64,000 nt of DNA from JADCGM01 sp943370355 (GCA_943370355.1 CALRQP020000007.1:1-64000), one strand, 5' to 3'. Numbered from the stretch's first letter, positions 43,715 through 51,944 are shown. Numbers and translations are program-made. Notes: generated by a model not told the origin, from the letters alone.

Positions 43715-44395
43715 ATGGCCATCTCCGAAGAGCAGCGGGCGATTTCGCTCATTTTCAATCATCTCGCCGTTGAGGGAGCGGACTGGTACAAGTCGTCGGG
43801 CGACCCGGGGGTCTCGTATTACTCCGACCGGCTGAAGAAGACCTATTCGCTCGCAGACGCCAATGCGCTGCAGAAGCTTCGTTGGGCCTCTCGAGCGCAT
43901 TTCGATCGACGTCAAATCGCACTGTTACGTCCACCCACCGCCGACCCCGCGCCACTGCTCGCGGTATGGTGTAGGTGGGATTTCGAGGTCACTCCCGCAC
44001 GGTGCGGATTCTATACCGGACTGTGGACGCGTACTGGCCATGACCACACCTTCATAGGGTTTCGGTTCGAAACGCCAGAAGACGGGGAGCAGCACGGCTT
44101 TTACCACTGCCAGCCTTGCCGAAATCTCGGAGATCGGGACGATCCCGAATCGGTCGCGGTGGAAATCTCGGAAAAGGTGCCGACATTCGCTTTGCACGCC
44201 GGCAATAGCGCCGAGCTTGCCCTCAATATCGTACTCGCCATGCGCGGGAAGACAGGGTTGAAAGAATTCCGTGTTTCCTTGTTCGAAAATGTCCCCGAGG
44301 CCGCTCGCAATCGGACATTGATAGACGGCTTCAGGCGGCTGCATGCGCTTCCCGAGCCTCCGCCCACAGGGCCGATCAATCCAGCGGAAATTTGA
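43715..44395 (+). CDS. hypothetical protein, second gene of the disrupted unit
   Basis: A 226-residue soluble protein, start ATG with GAGGAT 8-9 bases upstream. It begins with a helical region (EEQRAISLIFNHLAVEGADWYKSS), then a beta-rich part with several Trp and aromatic residues (LLAVWCRWDFEVTPARCGFYTGLWTRTGHDHTFIGFRFE) and a C-H-x-C-x-x-C-like segment F-Y-H-C-Q-P-C-R. No family is recognised. Convergent with the GIY-YIG gene. It probably depends on the upstream gene that the IS damaged; whether it is still expressed is unclear. Confidence 0.6.
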   Translation: MAISEEQRAISLIFNHLAVEGADWYKSSGDPGVSYYSDRLKKTYSLADANALQKLRWASRAHFDRRQIALLRPPTADPAPLLAVWCRWDFEVTPARCGFYTGLWTRTGHDHTFIGFRFETPEDGEQHGFYHCQPCRNLGDRDDPESVAVEISEKVPTFALHAGNSAELALNIVLAMRGKTGLKEFRVSLFENVPEAARNRTLIDGFRRLHALPEPPPTGPINPAEI

Positions 44396-44478
44396 AGGCT
44401 CGAAACACCGGTTGCTTCTGCTGGCGGCCTGTTACGTCAGCCAGCGGGCTGTCCTGGCGAGTGGGGCAGATTGTTATG

Positions 44479-45762
44479 CTATTTGCCGCCGCGCTTCCCC
44501 AGTAGCGGCTTCAGCTCATCCCACAGATATTCCTCCAGTAGCTGAGCCAAAAGCCTGTCGTGGGACGGCAGCCGATATGCCGTGAACGTTATAGCATCGT
44601 GGGGATGACCGTCCCAGTGCTTGAGGTGAAGTGAGCTGGTGCCGGGCGTGCCGAAACCAAGATGGTCTCGGAGGCGTGTCTCGACCTTATACGAGTGGCC
44701 GATGTAGAGGCATCGGCTCTCGCTACGAGCATTACACTTCGGGAAGCAACGCGCTTCATCAATGCCTCGAAGTGCGCGATCGGCGGCGTTCCGCAAGGTG
44801 CTCACCAGTTTCTGGGGAACCGGGCGATCATAGCTGAAGACGTAGATCGCCGACCGGTCACTACGGGCGCGCCAGGCGCTCGCACGTAAAAGTATTGACT
44901 GGCGGTATTCGGCGTCATCCAGCTGCGATAGCTCGATCAAAATCTGCAGGCGTGGCTCGTCGAGGCGTAATCCGTCAGCGCGCCGCGCCGCTTCAGCTAG
45001 GTACGTCGCGAAGCTGGGAAGCAGCTTGGGCCAGCCAGCTGGGTCGTCCCCATCGGCGGGCGCTTCGCTCTGGCCGGTGCGTTGGGCCGCCAGCCATGGA
45101 AGCGTCCGCTCGCTATTGGCCTCGATCCAGTCACCCAGCTTCTCGACCTCGCCAATCGCGGCGAACAGCGCGTCCCGTGAGATCGCGATCGTCGGGTTCA
45201 GGGATCTACCGAGCGCTGCACCTGTGCCATCAAGCGACCGCGATTCCTCGGCGCTGATGAAGAATGGCACCGGATGGCTGGCCAGCGTGCGGTCGTCGTG
45301 CGTGAGCAAGAAACTCGTCAGGTCCGTACCGTGTTGGCCGCGGTTGCGGGCCAGCATCACCTGCTCGATGACCGCGAAGTCGATGCCGGTATCGCTCCAG
45401 TCAGTGGCGTAGATCTCGCCGAGGGCATCGCGATAGACGGCCACGAAGTGCTTCTTGAGGCGTTTTGCCTCCTGGTCGGTGAACACGAACCGAAGCTGTC
45501 GATGCTGCAATAGGTTGAGGTAGAGCTTCAGGGCATCGCTAAGCAGGGAGACGCAAGAGATGCCGACCAGCTGGATCGAGGTGTCCGCATCATACCATTC
45601 CTCAAGATACGCGGGCTCGCCGTCCTCGCTGTATGGTGGATCGTCGAACGGCGGCGCCTCCGCGTCGATGAGGCGCTTCTGCTCATCGAACGAAGCGACG
45701 CATACGTCGTAGTGGCGGCCAATGAACTCTGTGCGCTGCTTGAGGAAGAAGTGGATGTCCAT
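44479..45762 (-). CDS. HEPN-like / GIY-YIG nuclease-domain fusion protein
   Basis: A 427-residue protein. The C-terminal part (about 303-427) has a GIY-YIG layout: S-A-I-Y-V-F (GIY strand, 304-309), C-L-Y-I-G-H-S (YIG, 351-357), R363/R365 in the following helix, and the metal-type Glu in L-L-E-E-Y-L-W-D-E-L-K-P-L-L-G (410/411). The N-terminal part (about 1-165) is helical and includes V-M-L-A-R-N-R-G-Q-H-G, an R-x4-H pattern (R139, H144) like HEPN domains. The middle is unassigned. A ribosome-binding site GGAG precedes the ATG. The role is unknown; fused nucleic-acid-cleaving folds on an island suggest defence. Confidence 0.7.
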   Translation of the reverse strand: MDIHFFLKQRTEFIGRHYDVCVASFDEQKRLIDAEAPPFDDPPYSEDGEPAYLEEWYDADTSIQLVGISCVSLLSDALKLYLNLLQHRQLRFVFTDQEAKRLKKHFVAVYRDALGEIYATDWSDTGIDFAVIEQVMLARNRGQHGTDLTSFLLTHDDRTLASHPVPFFISAEESRSLDGTGAALGRSLNPTIAISRDALFAAIGEVEKLGDWIEANSERTLPWLAAQRTGQSEAPADGDDPAGWPKLLPSFATYLAEAARRADGLRLDEPRLQILIELSQLDDAEYRQSILLRASAWRARSDRSAIYVFSYDRPVPQKLVSTLRNAADRALRGIDEARCFPKCNARSESRCLYIGHSYKVETRLRDHLGFGTPGTSSLHLKHWDGHPHDAITFTAYRLPSHDRLLAQLLEEYLWDELKPLLGKRGGK

Positions 45763-45845
45763 GGTGACTCCGCTTTTGCATGACGTGCGCGGGTACGAGC
45801 GTCATGCCGGATCTAGGATCTACGATCCACCGGGGAGGCAACTCA

Positions 45846-45965
45846 ATGTCGTTTTGTGGGTCTGGAGACCCCGGTAGCTTTTTGGACGAACGTCCGGTTT
45901 TGGACTATGACGGCCCGAAAGTAGCCTGTGGGAAACTGGTCCCATTTACGCCAAAGCGCGAATGA
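45846..45965 (+). CDS. possible 39-residue protein
   Basis: GGAGG at 45834-45838, seven bases before the ATG, opens a 39-codon frame rich in Gly, Pro and Asp with two Cys (M-S-F-C-G-S-G-D-P-G...). It sits in the otherwise gene-free 329 bp between the GIY-YIG start and tRNA-Gly, near the proposed right end of the island. Support is the ribosome-binding site alone; it may be spurious. Confidence 0.3.
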   Translation: MSFCGSGDPGSFLDERPVLDYDGPKVACGKLVPFTPKRE

Positions 45966-46040
45966 CCGGTTTTTCTTGAGTCTCTAGAAGAAGGTCTGGC
46001 GAACTGCGCGGAATCAAGCGGCGGAATTATCGGCGCAAAA

Positions 46041-46051
46041 TCTTCCGGGCA
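46041..46051 (+). repeat. putative attR core
   Basis: TCTTCCGGGCA, identical to 39190-39200 at the 3' end of tRNA-Leu and in the same orientation. It lies 40 bp before tRNA-Gly. An exact 11-mer at this place is unlikely by chance, but the match is short for a recent insertion. Confidence 0.45.
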
Positions 46052-46090
46052 AAGCGAGAGCGCCGAGAGAGCAAACTACACCGGACTCTC

Positions 46091-46164
46091 TGGAGCGGGC
46101 GAAGGGAATCGAACCCTCGTCGTAAGCTTGGGAAGCTTCTGCTCTGCCATTGAGCTACGCCCGC
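46091..46164 (-). tRNA. tRNA-Gly (anticodon CCC)
   Basis: A 74-base cloverleaf on the minus strand. The acceptor GCGGGCG (46164-46158) pairs with CGCCCGC, the discriminator is T, and CCA is encoded at 46093-46091. The anticodon loop TTCCCAA has CCC at the anticodon. The sequence closely follows bacterial tRNA-Gly(CCC), with GAGGGTTCGATTCCCTT in the T arm. The outer anticodon-stem pair appears to be a G-A mismatch. Confidence 0.95.
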
Positions 46165-46320
46165 ACACCCAGTGTCGGCACCGCGTTGCGGCTGCCTGCC
46201 CGCAGGGTGACACCGCCACCCTCGGCATAGGAGCGCCGATTGCCACGACTGCGAGTTCCAGGTCAACGTCGATTGCGCCCGGTTCGATCATCGCTTGCGG
46301 GCCAATTTATCCTGAGTGCC

Positions 46321-46356
46321 AACAAAGAGGCCGCCCGATTTGCACCGGACGGCCTC
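46321..46356 (-). terminator. Rho-independent terminator of the rpsF-rpsR-rplI operon
   Basis: An 11-bp stem (46346-46356 with 46327-46337, one mismatch) with an 8-base loop is followed on the minus strand by TTTGTT. It lies 28 bp after the rplI stop. Confidence 0.8.
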
Positions 46357-46383
46357 CTGTTCGTGTTAGAAGGACGTCGCAGC

Positions 46384-46980
46384 TTAGGCCGCTTCGTCCT
46401 CCGCCTGCGCTTCGCCGGCATCGGCGGTCGCGCCGGGCTCGGCGTTCGGGTCATAGTCCTCGGTGAAGCCGGCTTCGTCGCGTTCGAACATCTCCGCGGT
46501 CACGTCGACGCCCTTGGCCTGGAGTTCGGCCTCTTCGGGGCTGCGCGCGACGTTGACCTTGACGTTGACGCTGACCTCCGAATGGAGCGCGACCTTGACG
46601 TCGTAGATGCCGAGCGTCTTGATCGGCTTGTCGAGCACGATCTGGCCCTTGTTGACCTTGGCGCCGTCGGCGGCCAGCGCGTCGGCGATGTCGCGGCCGG
46701 TGACCGACCCGTACAGCGCGCCGACGTTCGACGCCTGCCGGATCAGCGTGACCGACTTGCCCTCGACGTCCTTCGAGTCAGCGATCGCTGCCTCGCGGCG
46801 CTTGGCATTGTCGGCCTCGATCTGGGCGCGGCTCGCCTCGAAGCGCTTGCGGTTCGCCTCGTTGGCGCGCAGCGCCTTGTGGCGCGGCAGCAGGAAATTG
46901 CGTGCAAAGCCGGGCTTCACGGAGACGACGTCGCCGATGTTGCCGAGCTTCTCGACGCGTTCGAGCAGGATGACATCCAT
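46384..46980 (-). CDS. rplI: 50S ribosomal protein L9
   Basis: A 198-residue L9. The N-terminal 23S-binding domain is MDVILLERVEKLGNIGDVVSVKPGFARNFLLP, a central helix follows, and the C-terminal domain ends around residue 150 (VKVALHSEVSVNVKVNVARS). An acidic Ala/Glu-rich extension of about 40 residues follows, common in alphaproteobacterial L9. It ends the rpsF-rpsR-rplI operon, 13 bases after rpsR, and is closed by the hairpin terminator. Confidence 0.97.
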   Translation of the reverse strand: MDVILLERVEKLGNIGDVVSVKPGFARNFLLPRHKALRANEANRKRFEASRAQIEADNAKRREAAIADSKDVEGKSVTLIRQASNVGALYGSVTGRDIADALAADGAKVNKGQIVLDKPIKTLGIYDVKVALHSEVSVNVKVNVARSPEEAELQAKGVDVTAEMFERDEAGFTEDYDPNAEPGATADAGEAQAEDEAA

Positions 46981-46993
46981 GTGAGCGTCCTTC

Positions 46994-47218
46994 CTACTTC
47001 ACGAGGAACGGCAGCAGGCCGATGTGCCGGGCGCGCTTGATCGCCTGGCTCAGCTCGCGCTGCTTCTTGGTGGAAACCGCAGTGATGCGGCTCGGGACGA
47101 TCTTGCCACGCTCGGACACGAAGCCCTGGAGCAGCCGGACATCCTTGTAATCGATCTTCGGCGCGTTGGGGCCCGAGAAGGGGCAGCTCTTGCGCCGGCG
47201 GAAAAACGGACGGCCCAT
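46994..47218 (-). CDS. rpsR: 30S ribosomal protein S18
   Basis: A 74-residue S18 with a Cys near the N-terminus (RRKSCPFSGPNAPKIDYKDVRLLQGFVSERGKIVPSRIT) and the conserved AIKRARHIGLLPF end. The ATG shares its first base with the rpsF stop (TAATG), so S6 and S18, which bind each other in the ribosome platform, are translationally coupled. Confidence 0.97.
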   Translation of the reverse strand: MGRPFFRRRKSCPFSGPNAPKIDYKDVRLLQGFVSERGKIVPSRITAVSTKKQRELSQAIKRARHIGLLPFLVK

Positions 47219-47688
47219 TATGCCACCTCCTCACGCGGGCCGCGCGGTGCGCGGTCGCCGCCAAAGCCACCCTCGCGGGGGCCACGATCTTCACGGGGTC
47301 CGCGGTCGCCGCGGAAGCCGCCGCCACGTCCGCCACGGTCGCCGCGCCCGCCGCGATCGTCGCGGTCGGACTTGCGCATGACTGCCGACGGCTCGGACTC
47401 GAGCTCGTCAACGCGGACGGTCTGGTAACGGAGAATGTCTTCGCTGAGGCCGGCCTGACGCTCGATCTCGGCGACGACAGCCGACGGGGCATCGATGTTC
47501 AGCAGCACATAATGCGCCTTGCGATTCTTGCGAATGCGGTAGGCGATGTTGCGAAGACCCCAATATTCGGTCTTGGTGACCTTGCCGTTGCCGTCTTCGA
47601 CGATCTTCGTCACGGCTTCGGTCAATGTGTCCACCTGGCCCTGGGCCAGATCCTGGCGCGCCAGATAGACATGCTCGTAGAGCGGCAT
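47218..47688 (-). CDS. rpsF: 30S ribosomal protein S6 with Arg/Gly-rich tail
   Basis: A 156-residue S6. The core MPLYEHVYLARQDLAQGQVD...GLRNIAYRIRKNRKAHYVLLNIDAP spans about 1-100. Residues about 108-156 form a low-complexity tail of R-G-G, D-R-G and R-G-P-R repeats, unlike the Glu-rich tail of Escherichia coli S6 and resembling RGG RNA-binding tails. I chose ATG 47688, which has GAGGAG 7 bases upstream; the longer frame to 47823 adds non-conserved sequence. Confidence 0.95.
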   Translation of the reverse strand: MPLYEHVYLARQDLAQGQVDTLTEAVTKIVEDGNGKVTKTEYWGLRNIAYRIRKNRKAHYVLLNIDAPSAVVAEIERQAGLSEDILRYQTVRVDELESEPSAVMRKSDRDDRGGRGDRGGRGGGFRGDRGPREDRGPREGGFGGDRAPRGPREEVA

Positions 47689-47757
47689 GCTCGTCTCCTC
47701 TTGGCCGATCGCTGACGACGGCCATTCCGTCGCCCCTCCGGCTTTCTTCAACGGAAA

Positions 47758-47782
47758 CGGCGGCAGGACATGCCCGCCGCCG
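47758..47782 (-). promoter_or_regulatory. candidate leader hairpin of rpsF
   Basis: A 7-bp perfect stem (47758-47764 with 47776-47782, 11-base loop) lies about 70 bases upstream of the rpsF ATG. rpsF leaders in many bacteria carry a CCG-containing hairpin bound by the S6:S18 pair for autoregulation; this stem is rich in CCG. The identification is tentative. Confidence 0.25.
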
Positions 47783-47922
47783 GAACCGGGGCGCTCTATG
47801 GCCGGGGCACGCAGGAATTGCAAGCTCGGCGCAAGGGATTCGTCACCAACGCCGCGTTAACTGCGAAACGATCTGCAGACAGCGGCGTCGGCATGTTATG
47901 ACCGGGGCGGGGGGATGTGCCG

Positions 47923-49620
47923 ATGACCTTGGACCTGCTTGATCGTGCGCCGGAGCCTGACAGCGAGTCGCCCCTCCCGCCGTTGGCCCCGGCGGGATTC
48001 GTCACCGCCGCTGCGGCAATTCTCGCCGCCTGCGGCGGGGGCGGTTCGACAAGCGGCTCGACGGGGGGCGGCACTGTCGTAACCCCGCCGCCCGTCGCCA
48101 CCGGCCCGACGGATGTCCAGTCGGCGCGCATGCTCGCGCAGGCCACGATGGGGTCGACCAAGACGGACATCCAGCATGTGCAGTCCGTCGGGTTCGACGC
48201 GTGGATTACCGAGCAGTTCAACACGCCCCGGGCGATCGCGCACTGGGACTGGCTGGTGTCGCAGGGGTTCAATGCGGCAACGAACATCAACACCGAAAAT
48301 GGCTTCAACCCGACGATGTGGCGGCAGCTCATCTCGGGCACCGACCAGCTGCGGCAGCGGGTCGGCATGGCGCTGCTGGACATCATGGTGGTTGGCATCG
48401 CGGGGATCCAGCTCAACTGGAAGGCCTTCGCGATGGCCGCTTATGTCGATGTGCTCATGGATAATGCGTTCGGCAATTTCCGCACCCTGCTTGGCGCGAT
48501 TTCCGGCAATGCCGCAATGGCCTCCTATCTGACATTCCTCAACAATCAGAAGGCCAGCGCCAGCGGAGCGGTGCCCGACGAAAATTATGCGCGCGAGCTC
48601 ATGCAGCTGTTCACGATCGGGCTGTACGAGCTCAATCTCGACGGGACGCAGAAACTGTCGGGCGGGCAGCCGATCGAGACCTATACGCAGGCGGACGTGT
48701 CGGGTCTGGCGCGGGTGTTCACCGGCTTCACGGTCGATTCCACAGATGGGACGACACCGGACCGCTATCGCCGCCCGCTGATCAACATTGCTGCCAACCA
48801 TGAGCTGGGAGCCAAGAGCTTCCTGGGCACGACGATCCCGGCGAACACGGCGGGACCGGCCAGCCTGTCGATGGCGCTCGACACGATCTTCGCGCATCCG
48901 AACGTCGCGCCCTTCTTCGGCAAACAGCTCATCCAGCGGCTGGTCACCTCCAACCCGTCGCCGGCCTATGTCGGCCGCGTTTCTGCGGCGTTCGAAAACA
49001 ACGGCGCGGGCGTGCGCGGCGACATGCGCGCGGTGATCCGCGCTGTGCTGCTCGACACCGAAGCGCGTAGCGACAGCATTGCCGCTGGCGCGAGCTTCGG
49101 AAAACTGCGCGAGCCGATCATGCGGCTGACCGGCTGGGCGCGCGCCTTCGGCGTGACATCGCCATCGAACGCCTGGGCGTTCGGCGACACGAGCAGCACA
49201 GCGAACCGGCTGGGGCAAAGTCCGGGTCGCGCGCCCAGCGTGTTCAACTTTTTCCGGCCAGGCTATGTGCCGCCGGGCAGCGCGCTTTCTGCCGCCGGCT
49301 TGGTCGGACCAGAGTTCCAGATCACCAACGAGCCGTCGGTGGTCGCCTATATCAATTACATGCAATCGCTGATCGTCAGCGGAGCCGGCGATGCCGATCC
49401 CGACTATACGACGCTGCAAGGCCTCGCCACTGATAGCGCCGCGCTACTGGCCGAGATCAATCTTGCATTGGCAGCGGGGCAGATCAGTGCCGCCACGGTC
49501 ACGTCGATCCGGTCCGCCGTCGACAGTATCGCGAGCACGACCGCTGCCGGGATCCTGAACAGGATCTACACGGCGATCCTGCTTGTGATGTCCACGCCTG
49601 AATATATCACGCTCAAATAG
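47923..49620 (+). CDS. DUF1800 domain-containing protein
   Basis: A 565-residue exported protein. The N-terminus ends in a lipobox-like A-I-L-A-A-C followed by a Gly/Ser linker. The DUF1800 body begins near DVQSARMLAQATMGSTKTDIQHVQSVGFDAWI and includes DENYARELMQLFTIGLYELNLDG and HPNVAPFFGKQLIQRLVTSNPSPAYVGRV. It is always paired with a DUF1501 gene, as here 11 bases downstream. Its biochemical role is unknown; an envelope function is inferred. The ATG at 47923 follows GGGGGG at a suitable distance; a GTG at 47917 is an alternative. Confidence 0.92.
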   Translation: MTLDLLDRAPEPDSESPLPPLAPAGFVTAAAAILAACGGGGSTSGSTGGGTVVTPPPVATGPTDVQSARMLAQATMGSTKTDIQHVQSVGFDAWITEQFNTPRAIAHWDWLVSQGFNAATNINTENGFNPTMWRQLISGTDQLRQRVGMALLDIMVVGIAGIQLNWKAFAMAAYVDVLMDNAFGNFRTLLGAISGNAAMASYLTFLNNQKASASGAVPDENYARELMQLFTIGLYELNLDGTQKLSGGQPIETYTQADVSGLARVFTGFTVDSTDGTTPDRYRRPLINIAANHELGAKSFLGTTIPANTAGPASLSMALDTIFAHPNVAPFFGKQLIQRLVTSNPSPAYVGRVSAAFENNGAGVRGDMRAVIRAVLLDTEARSDSIAAGASFGKLREPIMRLTGWARAFGVTSPSNAWAFGDTSSTANRLGQSPGRAPSVFNFFRPGYVPPGSALSAAGLVGPEFQITNEPSVVAYINYMQSLIVSGAGDADPDYTTLQGLATDSAALLAEINLALAAGQISAATVTSIRSAVDSIASTTAAGILNRIYTAILLVMSTPEYITLK

Positions 49621-49631
49621 GAGGCCGGACG

Positions 49632-51002
49632 ATGACCGAAAATCTCTCGCGCCGCGCCTTCCTGAACCGGTCCGCCGCTCTGTCGGTCGCTGGCGCGGCT
49701 GCACCATTCGCGCTGAGCCTCGGCGCGATCGGCGAAGCAGCCGCCGCCACCGCGACCGATTATAAGGCGCTGGTCTGCGTTTTCCTGAACGGCGGCAATG
49801 ATTATGCGAACAGCGTCATTCCCTACGACGCTGCGAATTATGCGCTCTATCAGGGGCTGCGGCCCAATCTTGCCTATGCACGAAGTGCGCTTGACGCGAC
49901 GCTGCTCAACCCGGTCACCGCGCCTGCGCCGGGCCGGCAATATGCGCTGGCCCCCGAGCTTGCACCGCTGATCGCGCCGTTCAATGCGGGCAAACTGGCG
50001 GTGATGCTCAATCTCGGTACGCTGGTGCAGCCGACGACCAAGGCGCAATATACGGCGAAGAGCGTGCCGCTGCCGCCGAAGCTGTTCTCGCACAACGACC
50101 AGCAGAGCTACTTCCAGTCATCGAGTCCCGAAGGCGCCAATTCGGGCTGGGGCGGGCGCCTCGGCGACCTCTATCAGGCCGGCAATGGCAATTCGACGCT
50201 GACCTGCATCAACGCGAGCGGTAACGCGGTTTTCCTGACGGGGCGTACTGCCGTTCAATATAGCGTCACGACGGCGGGGCCGGTGGCGCTGAATGGCAAC
50301 GCGTCGACGCTGTTCGGCTCGGCCACGGCGAATTCGGTGCTGCGATCATTGATCACGACCGGCCGGACGAACCTGCTCGAGATCGAGCATGCGCGCGTCA
50401 CCAAACGGTCGCTCGATGCTTATGCGCAGCTGACGACAGCACTGGCGGCAGGCCCGACGATCAACACTGTCTATCCGACCGGTAACACGCTCGCCGACCA
50501 GATGAAGATCGTGGCGCGGATGATTTCGACCAGCCAGGAGGTCGGCGCGAAGCGGCAGGTGTTCTTCGTGTCGCTGGGCGGGTTCGACACGCATGATGCG
50601 CTGGTCGCGACGCACGGTCCGCTTTTGACCAAGGTCGCGGATGCGATGCGCGCCTTTTACGACACCACGGTCGAGCTTGGCATCTCCGACCGGGTGACGA
50701 CGTTCACAGCATCGGACTTCGGCCGGACGCTGGTACCGAATTCGAACGGCTCGGACCATGGCTGGGGCAGCATGCATTTTGCGCTTGGCGGTGCGGTCAA
50801 TGGCCGGCGCTTTTATGGCGTGGCACCGGCGGTTGCGAACAACGGCCCGGACGACGTCGGGCAGGGCAGACTGCTCCCTGCGATATCGGTCGATCAATAT
50901 GCGGCGACGCTCGCGAGCTGGTTCGGCGTGGCGGCCAGCGATCTTGCGACGGTGCTGCCGAACATCGGCAATTATTCGACCCGCAATCTTGGCTTTGTCT
51001 GA
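49632..51002 (+). CDS. DUF1501 domain-containing protein, Tat-exported
   Basis: A 456-residue protein with a twin-arginine signal (SRRAFLNRSAALSVAGAAAPFAL). It belongs to the DUF1501/sulfatase-like alkaline-phosphatase fold group: KALVCVFLNGGNDYANSVIPYD near the start, VFFVSLGGFDTHDALVATHGPLL and ASDFGRTLVPNSNGSDHGWGSMHFALGG with Asp/His residues placed for metal binding. Tat export suggests folding or cofactor loading in the cytoplasm. It forms an operon with the DUF1800 gene; a shared substrate is likely but unknown. Confidence 0.93.
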   Translation: MTENLSRRAFLNRSAALSVAGAAAPFALSLGAIGEAAAATATDYKALVCVFLNGGNDYANSVIPYDAANYALYQGLRPNLAYARSALDATLLNPVTAPAPGRQYALAPELAPLIAPFNAGKLAVMLNLGTLVQPTTKAQYTAKSVPLPPKLFSHNDQQSYFQSSSPEGANSGWGGRLGDLYQAGNGNSTLTCINASGNAVFLTGRTAVQYSVTTAGPVALNGNASTLFGSATANSVLRSLITTGRTNLLEIEHARVTKRSLDAYAQLTTALAAGPTINTVYPTGNTLADQMKIVARMISTSQEVGAKRQVFFVSLGGFDTHDALVATHGPLLTKVADAMRAFYDTTVELGISDRVTTFTASDFGRTLVPNSNGSDHGWGSMHFALGGAVNGRRFYGVAPAVANNGPDDVGQGRLLPAISVDQYAATLASWFGVAASDLATVLPNIGNYSTRNLGFV

Positions 51003-51087
51003 GCCCGGTTCGGGGCCGCCGGACAGGGCTCCCGCGACGCTGTGGATGTAGGTTCAATTTGCCGGGACGTTGTACTAGATCATCTTC

Positions 51088-51810
51088 ATGCACCGTTTCG
51101 CCAATCCCGCCCGTTTCCTGCGTATCGCGCGTGTCGCGACGCCGCTTTGCACGCTGCTCGGCCTTGTGTCGCTGCTGGGGGCCTGGGGCTGGGGCCTGTT
51201 CGTCGCGCCGAAGGATTATCTGCAGGGCGACAGTGTGCGCATCATGTACATCCACGTCCCCTCGGCGATGTTCGCGATGGGCGGTTATCTGTCCGTCGCA
51301 GTGGCGGCGGGGGTGGGTTATGTCTGGCGGCACCCGCTCGCCGACCTGGCGGCGCGGGCGATGGCACCCGTCGGTGCGGTCTATGCAGCGATCTGCCTGA
51401 TCACCGGCTCGCTGTGGGGCCGGCCGACCTGGGGCACCTATTGGGTGTGGGATGCGCGGCTGACCTCGATGCTTGTGCTGTTCTTCCTCTACCTCGGCTA
51501 TATCGCGCTCGCCGACGCGTTCGAAGACAAGGTGCGCGGCAGCCGCGCCGCGGCGATCCTTGCACTTGTCGGGCTCGTGAACCTGCCGATCATCCAATAT
51601 TCGGTCGTCTGGTGGAACACGCTGCATCAGGGGCAGAGCATTTCGCTGAGCGGTTCGACCATCGATCCGGCGATGCTGTGGCCGCTGGCCTTTTCCTGGC
51701 TCGGCTTCGCGCTGCTGTTCGGCGGGATCACGATGATGCGGATGCGCACCGCGCTGGCCGGACAGGTCATCGCCGCCCGCGCCGCCCGTCTGGCAGGAGC
51801 GACCGCCTGA
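51088..51810 (+). CDS. ccmC: haem exporter/handling protein CcmC
   Basis: A 240-residue six-helix membrane protein of cytochrome c maturation system I. The WWD haem-binding motif WGRPTWGTYWVWDARLTS (110-127) is intact, and the two haem-ligand histidines are present in Y-I-H-V-P-S-A (H56) and W-N-T-L-H-Q (H180). CcmC loads haem onto CcmE. It opens the ccm operon and overlaps ccmD by one base (TGATG). ccmA and ccmB are not adjacent. Confidence 0.96.
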   Translation: MHRFANPARFLRIARVATPLCTLLGLVSLLGAWGWGLFVAPKDYLQGDSVRIMYIHVPSAMFAMGGYLSVAVAAGVGYVWRHPLADLAARAMAPVGAVYAAICLITGSLWGRPTWGTYWVWDARLTSMLVLFFLYLGYIALADAFEDKVRGSRAAAILALVGLVNLPIIQYSVVWWNTLHQGQSISLSGSTIDPAMLWPLAFSWLGFALLFGGITMMRMRTALAGQVIAARAARLAGATA

Positions 51811-51944
51811 TGCCGCACTGGCCTTTCATCATCGGCTCCTATGCGATCGGCTCGCTGGGTCTGTTCGGGCTGCTCGGCCATTCCTATATCGCGATGCGCC
51901 GCGCCGAGCGCCGCGCGGATGAACTCAAGGGACGCGGTCGATGA
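51810..51944 (+). CDS. ccmD: haem exporter protein CcmD
   Basis: A 44-residue single-helix membrane protein: a short N-terminus, one transmembrane helix (FIIGSYAIGSLGLFGLLGHSYIAM) and a basic cytoplasmic tail R-R-A-E-R-R-A-D-E-L, the CcmD pattern. It helps release haem-CcmE from CcmC. Starts at the last base of the ccmC stop and overlaps ccmE by ATGA. Confidence 0.9.
   Translation: MPHWPFIIGSYAIGSLGLFGLLGHSYIAMRRAERRADELKGRGR

Larger units (their letters stand above)
39190..46051. mobile_element. putative integrative element in tRNA-Leu(CAG)
   Basis: About 6.9 kb begins at the tRNA-Leu 3' end, opens with a tyrosine integrase and closes at an 11-bp copy of the tRNA end, just before tRNA-Gly and the ribosomal protein operon. 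Contents: integrase, an IS1595-type element with passenger genes, a truncated gene plus its downstream partner, a HEPN-like/GIY-YIG protein and a possible 39-residue ORF. Codon choice here is less GC-biased than in the flanks. No excisionase, replication or conjugation gene is visible. The right limit rests on the short repeat alone. Confidence 0.55.

Noticed and set aside
44423..44455. Small inverted repeat (GCTGGC/GCCAGC) between the converging genes at 44395 and 44479
   Set aside because: Only six pairs with a long loop and no T-tract; too weak to call a terminator.
47896..49419. 507-codon minus-strand frame opposite the DUF1800 gene
   Set aside because: Arg/His-rich shadow; the DUF1800 family blocks are on the other strand.
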